A stretch of DNA of 64,000 nt from Candidatus Omnitrophota bacterium (GTDB taxonomy: Bacteria > Omnitrophota > Gorgyraeia > Velamenicoccales > Velamenicoccaceae). Positions 31,445-39,917 of the stretch are shown piece after piece. The number at the start of each line of letters is the position of its first letter. Positions within the stretch are counted from its first letter, which is position 1. The stretch covers positions 32,796 through 96,795 of the forward strand of contig DMEU01000002.1 of the NCBI GenBank assembly GCA_003451585.1, in the 5' to 3' direction. Both the position numbers and the translations under genes were made by a program. Below the pieces are notes generated by a model, which was not told the DNA's origin, ran no database searches, and was given only the letters and a program-made list of their open reading frames with translations.

Positions 31445-32287
31445 TTAAGGATATAGCCTCTTATATATTTCTTCCAGCCCTTCTGTGAGCCGCGGCCCAG
31501 GCCGCAGGATAATATCCGGGTTTATGTCGTTGTAGACCCGGTTGTTTTTTACCGCCTTGATCTTATCCCATCCAAGCCTGCCCTTTAAAAGGGACGCGGG
31601 ATTATTACCGGTCATATATGCCAGGATGATTATGTCAGGGTCTTGTTTTAAGACCTGCTCAGGGCTGAAAAAACTGTAGGCGCGAGGCATATCATGCGAT
31701 ATGTTTATGCCTCCTGCAAGGCTGATGAGCTCATCGATAAATGAGCCTTGCCCTGCGCTCATTATCGGGTCGTGCCAAAACTCTACGTATACTTTTGGCC
31801 TGGCGGCGTCAGGTTTTAACTTCAGCCGTGAAGTGACATCTTCGATAGATGCCTGCATGGCCTTGATAAGCCTTTGCGCATTGGCTTCTTTATTGGTCAG
31901 CCGGCCTATTTCCAGTATAGAGGTGTATAGTTCTTCGAGATTATTCGGGTCGGATACGCAGACCTTAAGCTTTAATTGTCTTAATTCTGTTACCATCGGA
32001 GCCTGTTCTAATCCTGTGCAAAAGATGATGTCCGGCCTTAAGGATAGTATTTTTTCTATATTGGCCTGGCTGAATGTCCCGACTTTCTCTTTTTTTGCCG
32101 CAGCCGCGGGGTAATTGCAAAAAGAGCTTACCCCTACTATTTCTTCATCAAGCCCCAGGGCGAAAAGGATCTCTGTTGTTGCAGGCGTAAGCGAGACGAT
32201 CCTTAAGCCATGGCCTTCAGCAGCCAAAGCAAGGCCGGGAAAGATCAAAAGACACGCCAATATCAGAGGAAACAATATTTTTCTCAT
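31445..32287 (-). CDS. btuF: Periplasmic corrinoid-binding protein
   Basis: 280 residues from the ATG at 32287. An ATG at 32299 overlaps the terminator's T-tract and is less likely. A signal peptide (LILACLLIFPGLALAAEG) is followed by a class III substrate-binding fold: RIVSLTPATTEILFALGLDE, VGVSSFCNYP, LRPDIIFC, a long linking helix, and LKQDPDIIILAYM. It delivers corrinoid to BtuC/BtuD. First gene behind the second cobalamin riboswitch. Confidence 0.93.
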   Translation of the reverse strand: MRKILFPLILACLLIFPGLALAAEGHGLRIVSLTPATTEILFALGLDEEIVGVSSFCNYPAAAAKKEKVGTFSQANIEKILSLRPDIIFCTGLEQAPMVTELRQLKLKVCVSDPNNLEELYTSILEIGRLTNKEANAQRLIKAMQASIEDVTSRLKLKPDAARPKVYVEFWHDPIMSAGQGSFIDELISLAGGINISHDMPRAYSFFSPEQVLKQDPDIIILAYMTGNNPASLLKGRLGWDKIKAVKNNRVYNDINPDIILRPGPRLTEGLEEIYKRLYP

Positions 32288-32290
32288 AGG

Positions 32291-32327
32291 ATAAAACAAA
32301 AACCCGCCAACTAATATGTGGCGGGTT
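32291..32327 (-). terminator. Intrinsic terminator of the btuF riboswitch
   Basis: On the minus strand AACCCGCCA-(9 nt)-TGGCGGGTT is followed by TTTGTTTT, a perfect 9-bp stem and T-tract immediately before the btuF start. Placed between the aptamer and the gene, it is the probable expression platform giving premature termination when cobalamin is bound. Confidence 0.88.
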
Positions 32328-32364
32328 GCACCCTGTTATATGCTTTGGCCCTTCCGCGAGGAGA

Positions 32365-32520
32365 TCTGTGTATAGGCAGGTATTCTGACTTTGGGCTTCT
32401 TCCTACTCGCTATTGCCTTCCCGTCTTTTATGACAGTGGCATTTTTAAGCTTTCGTCTGCCCTTACAGCAGCGGGACTGTGGCCGATTTGCACGGCCTTC
32501 CCTTGCCTCATACGTTTAGT
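32365..32520 (-). promoter_or_regulatory. Cobalamin riboswitch controlling btuF-btuC-btuD-cob operon
   Basis: The minus strand contains the textbook elements in order: GGGAAGGCCGTGCAAATCGG, CCACAGTCCCGCTGCTGTAA, GCCACTG, GACGGGAAGGC and AAAGTCAGAATACCTGCC. It lies between a consensus promoter and an intrinsic terminator, upstream of btuF. It should repress the whole downstream set, including the cbpA/cbpB pair, when cobalamin is plentiful. Confidence 0.95.
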
Positions 32521-32523
32521 TAG

Positions 32524-32552
32524 ATTATCAAATATTTGCCAAAAGATGTCAA
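32524..32552 (-). promoter_or_regulatory. Sigma-70 promoter of the B12 operon
   Basis: TTGACA (32547-32552), a 17-bp spacer and GATAAT (32524-32529) on the minus strand, ending just upstream of the riboswitch aptamer. Confidence 0.85.
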
Positions 32553-32568
32553 GCGAAAGTTACATGAC

Positions 32569-32619
32569 AAAAAAGGGGACAGGCTACTTTTTATTAAAAA
32601 AGTAGCCTGTCCCCTTTTT
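32569..32619. terminator. Strong palindromic terminator after pcm
   Basis: aaaaaggggacaggctactt and its reverse complement aagtagcctgtcccctttt form a near-perfect stem of about 18 bp with A/T flanks on both sides, so it can terminate in either direction. It separates the pcm-mscS-nitroreductase operon from the B12 promoter. Confidence 0.88.
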
Positions 32620-32631
32620 AGTATGCGGGGG

Positions 32632-33360
32632 CTATTTTTGTTTTACCATGGGGACGAAGCGGACGGGGATGATGTGTTCTTTGGTTATGCTGCCGTCCTC
32701 GTTTTTAGTTATCAAGTATAGTTCCTGGAAGAAGTCGCCTAACGGGATGACCATGCGGCCGCCTGTTTTTAATTGCTTGACCAGCTCTTGCGGTATCTCG
32801 GGCGCTGCCGCTGTAACCAGGATGGCATCAAACGGCGCGGCTTCCGGCCAGCCAAGGTAACCATCTCCGTGCTTTATTTCGATATTTATATAACCTAAGT
32901 CCTGGAGTCTGGCTGTTGCCTGGTCAGCCAGTACTTTTATGATCTCGATAGAATAAACTTTCTCTGCGAGCTCGGCTAGTATGGCCGCCTGGTAGCCGGA
33001 GCCGGTCCCGATCTCAAGCACCTCGTCTTCCGGCTCGATGCCGGCCAATTCCGTCATAAGGCCTACAATATAAGGTTGTGAGATCGTCTGGTCTTCTTCT
33101 ATCGGGAGGGCGCTGTCGTTATATGCCCTACGGCGCATCCTGTCGGGCACGAACAGATGCCTTTTGACCTTTTTCATCGCTTCCAAGACGCGGGTATCTC
33201 TTACTCCGCGCGCTTCTATCTGGGTTACCACCATATCATTACGCAGACTTTCAAATTCTTCTTCATCCATTACCGAATAAGGCCTGCAAACGGCAGGTGC
33301 AAAACATGCATAGCAAAAAAGAAGGCCCAAGAGGTTGATCGTGGCAAAAGTTCGGTTCAT
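32632..33360 (-). CDS. pcm: Protein-L-isoaspartate O-methyltransferase, with apparent signal peptide
   Basis: 242 residues. The SAM-binding core has EIGTGSGYQAAILAELA, preceded by LPIEEDQTISQPYIVGLM and followed by DAILVTAAAPEIP and GGRMVIPLG, the standard Pcm motifs; it repairs isoaspartyl residues. Unlike E. coli Pcm, the frame carries ~25 N-terminal residues that look like a signal peptide (TINLLGLLFCYACFAPAVC) before MDEEEFESLRNDMV, where cytoplasmic Pcm would begin. If the ATG at 33270 is used, the protein is cytoplasmic. It overlaps the MscS gene by 4 bp. Confidence 0.9.
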   Translation of the reverse strand: MNRTFATINLLGLLFCYACFAPAVCRPYSVMDEEEFESLRNDMVVTQIEARGVRDTRVLEAMKKVKRHLFVPDRMRRRAYNDSALPIEEDQTISQPYIVGLMTELAGIEPEDEVLEIGTGSGYQAAILAELAEKVYSIEIIKVLADQATARLQDLGYINIEIKHGDGYLGWPEAAPFDAILVTAAAPEIPQELVKQLKTGGRMVIPLGDFFQELYLITKNEDGSITKEHIIPVRFVPMVKQK

Positions 33361-34415
33361 TTTTTCTGCTCTTGCTCTGTGTTGATAGCGCGTATGGGGT
33401 AAGGGATAATGATGCCCTCTTTGTTGTAGCGCTCGTGCAGGCGTTTTATGAACTCGTGCTTGATGAGGTAGTTATCTACAAATTCTTTTGCGCTCAATAT
33501 CACCGTGAAGTTTATTGAGAAATCCGAGAACGTATGGTATCTGATAAAAGGTTTGAATTCAGGCACGCCGCCTAATACAGTCTTTAAAGTTTCTTCAGCG
33601 ACTTCCTCGGTAACTTTTTCGACATGCTTAAGGTCGGAATTATAATGTACTCCTACCTGCACAAGTACCGCTGTCTCTTTTGTCGGATAGTAATAGTTTA
33701 TGACCTTTGAATTGACTATCGTCTTATTCGGGAGGATGACCATGTTGTTCGGCAGCATCCGGACCCAGGTCGACCTCCATCCGATCTTTTCAACATAGCC
33801 TTCTTCTCCGGTATCTAACTTTACAAATTGGCCTACTTGTATGGGCTTGTCTATTATCATCTGGATGCCTGAAAAGAAGTTCTCTAATGTAGGTTGTAAA
33901 GCCAGCGCTACCGCCAGAGACCCTATGCCGAGTGAGGCCAGGATAGGCGTTATTGATATGCCGAAGCTGTCCAATATGATCAACAGGCCCACAGCGATCA
34001 CAAGGATGCGCACGACAGCCGTGACCACGCTTTTTGACGCCTTCAGGATCTCGATATTCGAAGAGTATGTTTCAATAAGCGCCTTAAGCAGTTTATCGAA
34101 AAATAATATCACCGCTATGATCGCGACCGCTTTGAAACCGGCATACAGATAGTTTATGACCGTGGTATCTTTTGTCGCGGGAAACAACCTTTCTAAGAAA
34201 AATGTAGCGCTGAAAAATATCAATAGGGTCAAAGGGAAGTCCAGCGACTCGATAAGGATGTTGTCCAGGCCGCTCTTGGTGCGGTTCGCCCATTTTTTGA
34301 GGTTTAAAAAAACCAATTTTTTTATGATAAAAAGGATGCTCAGCCAAATGAATATTATGGCAGGCCCTATGAGCCATGCCGGTATCTGCATGCCAAGGAT
34401 CAGGATGTTATTCAT
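33357..34415 (-). CDS. MscS-family mechanosensitive channel
   Basis: 352 residues. About four N-terminal spans precede the pore helix and MscS beta domain: SIGITPILASLGIGSLAVALALQ, then LENFFSGIQMIIDKPIQVGQFV and the VEKIGWRSTWVRMLPNNMVILPNKTIVNS motif. The C-terminal alpha/beta part ends in a short Lys/Gln tail. It opens under membrane tension to release solutes during osmotic downshift. ATGA overlap with the nitroreductase gene upstream and 4-bp overlap with pcm downstream. Confidence 0.92.
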   Translation of the reverse strand: MNNILILGMQIPAWLIGPAIIFIWLSILFIIKKLVFLNLKKWANRTKSGLDNILIESLDFPLTLLIFFSATFFLERLFPATKDTTVINYLYAGFKAVAIIAVILFFDKLLKALIETYSSNIEILKASKSVVTAVVRILVIAVGLLIILDSFGISITPILASLGIGSLAVALALQPTLENFFSGIQMIIDKPIQVGQFVKLDTGEEGYVEKIGWRSTWVRMLPNNMVILPNKTIVNSKVINYYYPTKETAVLVQVGVHYNSDLKHVEKVTEEVAEETLKTVLGGVPEFKPFIRYHTFSDFSINFTVILSAKEFVDNYLIKHEFIKRLHERYNKEGIIIPYPIRAINTEQEQKK

Positions 34416-34963
34416 GTGTTCTCTCCTCTATATTCGTTGTATGAGTATATTTCTTTTGCGGGTTTCCTGTTTTTAGCGCGGAGCGGTTCCTGGGAATAAC
34501 CCAATGTTATGATGCAGTCGATCTTTTTGGCTGCAGGCACGCCCAAAAGTCTTTTGGTTTCTCTCTCGTTGAACCATCCTATCCAGCATGTGCCTAAGCC
34601 CAGTTCTGCTGCCTGTAGTATAAAGTGTTCTACCGCGATGCCTATATCCATTAGATAGTAGGCTGTGCCCCTGAAGTAGCCGCCGATCTTAGCCATAAAA
34701 GAGGACTTTTCCGAGATGACAGCTATGATGACAGGCGCCTTTTTGGCAAAACTGTTCATGGCATACGGCCCGCTGAATATTTTTTCGGCAAGTTTTTCTT
34801 TGAGTGCGGGCTCATCCACTATGATAAAGTGCCATGGTTGTGAGTTGCACGCGGAAGGCGCAAGGCGTGCCGCTTCAATGCATTTTTCTATCAATTCGCG
34901 CGGCACAGGCTTAGGCAGGCAGTCCCTTGAACTCTGCCTTTTTTGGATCAGGTCTAAGAGCAT
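34412..34963 (-). CDS. Nitroreductase-family FMN oxidoreductase
   Basis: 183 residues. RQSSRDCLPKPVPRELIE, EAARLAPSACNSQPWHFIIV, GIAVEHFILQAAELGLGTCWIGWF and ITLGYSQEP are the FMN-binding motifs of the nitroreductase family. The physiological substrate is unknown. The start codon is only 6 bp from a TAAAAT box, implying a leaderless message. First gene of a three-gene operon with the MscS channel and pcm. Confidence 0.88.
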   Translation of the reverse strand: MLLDLIQKRQSSRDCLPKPVPRELIEKCIEAARLAPSACNSQPWHFIIVDEPALKEKLAEKIFSGPYAMNSFAKKAPVIIAVISEKSSFMAKIGGYFRGTAYYLMDIGIAVEHFILQAAELGLGTCWIGWFNERETKRLLGVPAAKKIDCIITLGYSQEPLRAKNRKPAKEIYSYNEYRGENT

Positions 34964-34969
34964 ACCCCC

Positions 34970-34997
34970 ATTTTAGCATCGATTTACTGCGGGTCAA
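34970..34997 (-). promoter_or_regulatory. Sigma-70 promoter of the nitroreductase operon
   Basis: TTGACC (34992-34997), a 16-bp spacer and TAAAAT (34970-34975) on the minus strand. Six bases later comes the ATG at 34963, so the predicted start point coincides with the initiation codon and no Shine-Dalgarno can be present in the mRNA. Confidence 0.65.
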
Positions 34998-35081
34998 GAA
35001 AGACCGGGACAAATGTGGACAAGACAAATGAGACAAAACGGTCTGTCCAAAAAGTCTCACTTAGAAAGTATTGCTGGAATG

Positions 35082-35441
35082 TTATGAACAGGCTTCGTGC
35101 GGTGCTTCGCAGAGGTCTATCTTTAGGGTGTGTGAAAATGATACGAAGAAGCATCTGTCTTCCGTCATGCAGTAGACGCTGCCTTTTATCTTTATGTGGA
35201 ATTTTTCGGTCTTCTCTTTCGTGTCGCGATGTTTGATCACAAAAACCTCAGGCCGCTCGGTCTTGTGCGCAGTTTCTTTAGGGACCTCTTTGACGATATA
35301 AATAAGGTATTTGTGGATCTTTGTCAGGATACCGTCCTCGTTAATGACCTCGGACGCCCATAAGACCCTTTTTTTCTTGTCCTGTGACGTTAAGTTTTTG
35401 AAGACCATGTCTCTCATGTCTGCCTTTCGAGGTTTGGACAA
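35082..35441 (-). CDS. Conserved-looking protein of unknown function
   Basis: 119 residues, no signal peptide or membrane span. The N-terminus is basic (MSKPRKADMRDMVFKNL), followed by alternating beta-like stretches (VLWASEVINEDGILTKIHKY, PEVFVIKHRDTKEK, SVYCMTEDRCFFVSFSHTL) and a C-terminus with two of its four Cys residues. It may be a small beta-barrel or PilZ-like fold, but I do not recognise it. Monocistronic, between plsY and the nitroreductase operon. The 176 bp upstream holds a possible promoter (TTGAAT near 35574-35579) and nothing else that I can identify. Confidence 0.6.
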   Translation of the reverse strand: MSKPRKADMRDMVFKNLTSQDKKKRVLWASEVINEDGILTKIHKYLIYIVKEVPKETAHKTERPEVFVIKHRDTKEKTEKFHIKIKGSVYCMTEDRCFFVSFSHTLKIDLCEAPHEACS

Positions 35442-35617
35442 ATTTTTAGCCGAGCTGTCCTTGCTTATTGCAGTTTCTACTTATTTGGACAACCCGGCTT
35501 ATCAACGCTGATCTCTGGGTCTATTTCGTCCTAAACCTCTTACAGACAAAGAATAACACAGCCGTATTATCTAATTCAATGACTTCAAGGGGGTGTTTGG
35601 AAAGCGTTACCTTTTAA

Positions 35618-36292
35618 CTATTTGGAGAGTTTTTTGAGGAATGATCTGGTGTTAAAGCGGTTTTCTTTTTTTTGCAACAGCCTGGAAATATTAGACTTAT
35701 GCTTGATGACTGAGAAAATAGCCAATATCAGCAGAAAGGCTGTGATCTCTTTGGGGAGGTTAAAAATTATGGCAAAGCCAGGCAGGCTTATAGAGCAGAT
35801 TACCGATGCCAGAGATACAAATCCGGTTGAAAGGAATGTCAGCAGCCACATAAAAATAATGATCAAAACAACTTTGATGAAGCCGGGTATTATTACAGAG
35901 AACGCTATGAGAGTCCCCAGGCTTGTAGCTATCCCCTTACCGCCTTTGAATCCTAAAAAAATAGTCCAATTATGGCCGGCAACAGCTGTAATAGCGGCCA
36001 GGCATACGTAAAGATATCTGGAGATAGCCGTATTGTGGCTGTAGAAAAAAAATGATGCGGCTAAGACAGCGGCTGTCCCTTTAAAGATATCAATGGATAA
36101 TACAGCCGTGCCGATACCTTTGCCCAGCACGCGGAATGCGTTGGTAGCGCCTAAATTACCCGAGCCGTGTTGGCGCAGGTCTATGCCACGGGCGATCTTA
36201 CCAAAAAGGTATGCCGTGGGAATAGAACCAAAAAGATAGCTAATTAATAGGCCCGGAAGAAGCTTTGATATTATTATTGCGTGCATGGTCAA
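35618..36292 (-). CDS. plsY: Acyl-phosphate glycerol-3-phosphate acyltransferase
   Basis: 224 residues, polytopic inner-membrane protein of the PlsX/PlsY system making lysophosphatidic acid. Motifs are LFGSIPTAYLFGKIARGIDLRQHGSGNLGATN (phosphate and acyl-phosphate binding) and GHNWTIFLGFKGGKGIATSLG. The C-terminal ~30 residues are a basic cytoplasmic tail. It overlaps pgsA by 53 bp, so the two phospholipid genes are coupled. Last gene of the large housekeeping operon. Confidence 0.95.
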   Translation of the reverse strand: MTMHAIIISKLLPGLLISYLFGSIPTAYLFGKIARGIDLRQHGSGNLGATNAFRVLGKGIGTAVLSIDIFKGTAAVLAASFFFYSHNTAISRYLYVCLAAITAVAGHNWTIFLGFKGGKGIATSLGTLIAFSVIIPGFIKVVLIIIFMWLLTFLSTGFVSLASVICSISLPGFAIIFNLPKEITAFLLILAIFSVIKHKSNISRLLQKKENRFNTRSFLKKLSK

Positions 36293-36836
36293 GAGAGTTG
36301 ATGGTATTTATGCCTTTACGCGCATAATCTATGCCGGAGATGACTGTAAAGGCCGAGGCTATCTGCCACAGTATAGGTGAAAATCCCAGTTCAAGTAGTA
36401 TGGCTATTATGGTCGTCATTTGAAAAAATGTGGTAAGTTTCCCCCACCACGTAGGTTTTATCTGTGCACCTTGGCGCACTGTTAAAATGATACCGCTGCC
36501 TATGAGTATTATCGCGTCGCGGCTTATCACTACCAGGAGCACCCATAACGGCAGGATGACGGAAAAATACGCTTTGCTTATGTGATATGTGAAGATAAAA
36601 GCCGTTATTAAGAGCGCCTTGTCGGCCAGAGGGTCGAGGATGGCGCCTGCTTTTGTTTTTTGCCTCTTGGTGCGCGCTATGTAGCCATCAACTGCGTCGG
36701 ATACGATAGCAAGCAGGAAGATGCCCAAGGCATAATATTTCAAAAAATATTTTTCAGGGGTATAAAAAATAAGGCAAGCGATAAAGAACGGTATGCTTAT
36801 TATGCGGAACAGCGTGATCTTGTTGGCAAATGTCAT
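36240..36836 (-). CDS. pgsA: CDP-diacylglycerol--glycerol-3-phosphate 3-phosphatidyltransferase
   Basis: 198 residues, several membrane spans. The CDP-alcohol phosphotransferase motif is complete: DAVDGYIARTKRQKTKAGAI then LDPLADKALL (DGxxAR...G...D...D). It makes phosphatidylglycerol phosphate. The C-terminal ~25 residues are hydrophilic and run into the plsY reading region. It follows lepB by 1 bp. Confidence 0.93.
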   Translation of the reverse strand: MTFANKITLFRIISIPFFIACLIFYTPEKYFLKYYALGIFLLAIVSDAVDGYIARTKRQKTKAGAILDPLADKALLITAFIFTYHISKAYFSVILPLWVLLVVISRDAIILIGSGIILTVRQGAQIKPTWWGKLTTFFQMTTIIAILLELGFSPILWQIASAFTVISGIDYARKGINTINSLDHARNNNIKASSGPIN

Positions 36837-36837
36837 A

Positions 36838-37425
36838 TTATTTAAGTATGCGTATACGATTTAACGGCCAGTATATCATAACAGCTTTTCCTATAAGGTA
36901 TTTATCTTCAAGATATCCCCAGTATCGCGAGTCCTTGGAAGAAGCGCTGTTGTCGCCTAAGACAAAAAAGGAATCTTCAGGTATTTTTATGGACTTGTTC
37001 TCTCTGGCAAAATCCCCGCGGTTGTAGTAGTAGATCCCGTTTATAGGCTGTTTTTTTAACGTGGAACCGTTGAGCCGTATCTCTCCATTTTTGATCTCTA
37101 TCTCATCCCCGGGGGTTCCTATGCAGCGTTTGATAAATGCCCTCTTGGTGTCTTCGGGGTAGTTGAATACTATGATATCGCCTGTTTGCGGATGTTTGAA
37201 TTTCGCCAGCCTTTTGAATGTGAAAGGTATCCTGAGGCCGTAAATATACCTAACGACGAGTATCCTGTCCCCAGGCAGGAGCGTTGGTTCCATGGAGCCG
37301 GTAGGTATCTTGAACGGCTGAATAATGAACGACCGGATGATAAGTGCCAGTATTACAGCTACCCCTATGGTCTCAAAGGTCTCTTTGAAAAAGGCCTTCT
37401 TTTTTGCGTCTAGTTTTAGGAACAT
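36838..37425 (-). CDS. lepB: Signal peptidase I
   Basis: 195 residues. A single N-terminal anchor (VAVILALIIRSFIIQPFKIP) leads into the catalytic Ser box IPTGSMEPTLLPGDRILV. The catalytic Lys lies in KRAFIKRCIGTPGDEIEI, and box E is FVLGDNSASSKDSRYWGYL. Cleaves signal peptides on the outer face of the inner membrane. Size and one-span topology match the Gram-positive/PVC style. Follows lepA by 24 bp, the classic lepA-lepB order. Confidence 0.95.
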   Translation of the reverse strand: MFLKLDAKKKAFFKETFETIGVAVILALIIRSFIIQPFKIPTGSMEPTLLPGDRILVVRYIYGLRIPFTFKRLAKFKHPQTGDIIVFNYPEDTKRAFIKRCIGTPGDEIEIKNGEIRLNGSTLKKQPINGIYYYNRGDFARENKSIKIPEDSFFVLGDNSASSKDSRYWGYLEDKYLIGKAVMIYWPLNRIRILK

Positions 37426-37449
37426 GCCTGTCCTTTGTAGTGGTATGAA

Positions 37450-39243
37450 TTATATTTTTAGTGCCGCTAAAAATGCCTCTTGCGGGATCTCTACGTTACC
37501 GACTTGTTTGAGCCTTTTCTTCCCCTCTTTCTGTTTTTCCCATAACTTTCGTTTCCTGGTGATGTCTCCGCCGTAACACTTGGCCGTTACGTTCTTGCCA
37601 GCCGGCCTTATCTTCTCTGATGCCAGTATGGTCCCGCCTATGGCAGCCTGGAGGCTGATAATGAAGAGTTGGCGCGGGATCAGTTCTCTTAATTTTTCGA
37701 CCAGCATGCGCCCTTTTGCCTGGGCCTTGTCTTTAAAGATAAGGCATGAAAAGGCATCACATATCTTGCCGTTGATGAGTATGTCGAGTTTTACGAGTTT
37801 TGTGGGTTTATAGCCTATAAATTCGTAGTCCAGCGAGCCGTAACCTCGCGTAACGGATTTGATCTTGTCATAAAAATCTACGATTATCTCAGCTAAGGGC
37901 ATTTCGTAGATGATCTTTACCCTGTCCTCACCTAAGTAGTCGTTGGCTATGAACTCGCCTCTTCTCTGTTTGGCAAGTTCGCAGGTATCTTCTATGCAGT
38001 TTGTCGGGACTATCATAAAGACGCGCACAAACGGCTCTTCGGCAAGTTTTATATCCGTCGGTTCTGGAAGGTCTGCCGGGTTATCTATTTCGGTCACTCC
38101 GTCTTTGCGGTCAGTGATGCGGTAAACGACGTTTGGCGTTGTCAGGACGAGGTTGAGGTTATATTCCCTCTCCAGCCTTTCCTGTATGATCTCCATGTGC
38201 AGGAGGCCCAGGAATCCACAGCGGAATCCGTATCCGAAAGACTGCGATGTCTCCGGCTCAAAGACGAAAGAGGAATCGTTTAGGCTCAGTTTTTCTATAG
38301 CGATCTTTAAGTCAGGAAAGTCTTTTGAATTTACCGGATATATACCGCAGAAGACCAGTGGTTTAGCTTTTTTGTATCCTGGTAAAGGCGCGGCTGCCGG
38401 ATTGTCAACCAATGTTACGGTGTCCCCGATCATGATCTCTTTTGGGTCCCGGATGTTTGCCGTTATATAGCCTACTTCCCCGGAGTATAGCGCGTCCACC
38501 TTCACCATATCGGGCTTAAAGACCCCTATTTCTTCTACTGTGCAGATCTTGCCTGCCTGCATCATCGTTATGTTATCGCCGACTTTTAGCCCTCCGTTAA
38601 AAAGCCTCACGTAGATGATAACGCCTTTATAGATATCGAATGTCGAATCAAAGATAAGGGCCTGGAGCGGGTTTTCTCCGCTGCCCGTAGGGCCCGGGAC
38701 AGAATGTACGACGTGTTCGAGGATCTCCTTGATGCCTGTGCCTTCTTTGGCAGATGCCAGCAGGATCTCGCTGTCCTCCATCCTTAAGATGTCGCGTATC
38801 TGCTCTTTTACTTTCTCGATATCGATCCCGGCTATGTCTATCTTATTAATTACCGGTATGATCTTAAGGTTGTGTTCGCGGGCAAGGAAAAAATTAGCTA
38901 CTGTCTGGGCCTCGATGCCTTGAGAGGCATCTACCAGAAGGAGCGCTCCTTCGCAGGCCGCCAAAGATTTCGATACTTCATATGTAAAATCTACATGTCC
39001 CGGCGTATCTATAAGGTTCAAGATATATGTATTCTTGTCTTCGGCGGTGTACTTAAGCGTTACCGCGGAGGCCTTTATTGTAATGCCCCTCTCCTGCTCT
39101 ATATCCATGGAGTCCAGCAGTTGGTTGTGGAACCGGCGTTTGTCGATAGCCCCGGTGAATTCAAGTATGCGGTCTGCCAGCGTGGATTTACCATGGTCGA
39201 TATGCGCTATAATGGAGAAATTGCGTATCAGGCGGGTGCTCAT
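37450..39243 (-). CDS. lepA: Elongation factor 4 (back-translocating GTPase)
   Basis: 597 residues, standard length. GTPase motifs are AHIDHGKSTLADRIL (G1), RGITIKAS (G2), DTPGHVDF (G3) and NKID (G4). The LepA-specific C-terminal domain is present and ends RKRKLWEKQKEGKKRLKQVG and QEAFLAALKI. It remodels stalled ribosomes. It overlaps cmk by 4 bp upstream. Confidence 0.98.
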   Translation of the reverse strand: MSTRLIRNFSIIAHIDHGKSTLADRILEFTGAIDKRRFHNQLLDSMDIEQERGITIKASAVTLKYTAEDKNTYILNLIDTPGHVDFTYEVSKSLAACEGALLLVDASQGIEAQTVANFFLAREHNLKIIPVINKIDIAGIDIEKVKEQIRDILRMEDSEILLASAKEGTGIKEILEHVVHSVPGPTGSGENPLQALIFDSTFDIYKGVIIYVRLFNGGLKVGDNITMMQAGKICTVEEIGVFKPDMVKVDALYSGEVGYITANIRDPKEIMIGDTVTLVDNPAAAPLPGYKKAKPLVFCGIYPVNSKDFPDLKIAIEKLSLNDSSFVFEPETSQSFGYGFRCGFLGLLHMEIIQERLEREYNLNLVLTTPNVVYRITDRKDGVTEIDNPADLPEPTDIKLAEEPFVRVFMIVPTNCIEDTCELAKQRRGEFIANDYLGEDRVKIIYEMPLAEIIVDFYDKIKSVTRGYGSLDYEFIGYKPTKLVKLDILINGKICDAFSCLIFKDKAQAKGRMLVEKLRELIPRQLFIISLQAAIGGTILASEKIRPAGKNVTAKCYGGDITRKRKLWEKQKEGKKRLKQVGNVEIPQEAFLAALKI

Positions 39244-39917
39244 GTCTTCTCGATCTCTTCGATAATACGTCTTGCTACCTCGTCGATAGCCATGTCCGTA
39301 GTATCTATGTATACCGCGTCATGGGCACGCCTGAGCGGAGCGTGTTCGCGCGTTGAATCTATCCTGTCTCTGCGTTCGATGTCTTTCTTGACGCTAAACT
39401 CATCGATGGGTATGCCTTTTTCTTTCATCTCAAGATACCTGCGTTTAATGCGTTCGGCAGGGTTGGCATCGAGGTAAAATTTCTTATAGGCATCCGGAAA
39501 TACCACGGTTGCTATATCGCGCCCCTCGAGGATAGACCTCTTACCTTCCGCAAGCCTTCTTTGGAGCCTGACCATATGTTCCCTGACCTCTTTTATTTTG
39601 GCTATAAAGGAAACATCCTCCGTGATGTATGGTTTTCGTATCTCTTCTGATATGTCCTGTCCTTCGAGCAACACTACCAGTTTGCCGGTCTGGGCGTCAT
39701 AGCGAAGGTCGAGGTCTATAGCCTTGGCCAGTTCGGCCATGCCGTTTTCATTATCGGGGGTGATACCGGCTTTCTTTGCTTTAAAGGCAAGGGCCCGGTA
39801 CATAGCACCGGTGTCTATATAAAAAAGCCCCAGTTTTTTGGCTATGAGTTTGGCAATTGTGCTCTTGCCGGAACCGGCTGGTCCGTCGATAGCTACTATG
39901 GGTTTTGAAGCGCTCAT
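39240..39917 (-). CDS. cmk: Cytidylate kinase
   Basis: 225 residues. P-loop AIDGPAGSGKSTIAKLIAKK at the N-terminus; IDTGAMYRALAFKA and EGRDIATVVFPDAYKKFYLDA are family motifs, and the CMP-binding insert is present. It phosphorylates CMP/dCMP in the cytoplasm. The ATG overlaps the tyrA stop by 4 bp. Confidence 0.97.
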   Translation of the reverse strand: MSASKPIVAIDGPAGSGKSTIAKLIAKKLGLFYIDTGAMYRALAFKAKKAGITPDNENGMAELAKAIDLDLRYDAQTGKLVVLLEGQDISEEIRKPYITEDVSFIAKIKEVREHMVRLQRRLAEGKRSILEGRDIATVVFPDAYKKFYLDANPAERIKRRYLEMKEKGIPIDEFSVKKDIERRDRIDSTREHAPLRRAHDAVYIDTTDMAIDEVARRIIEEIEKT

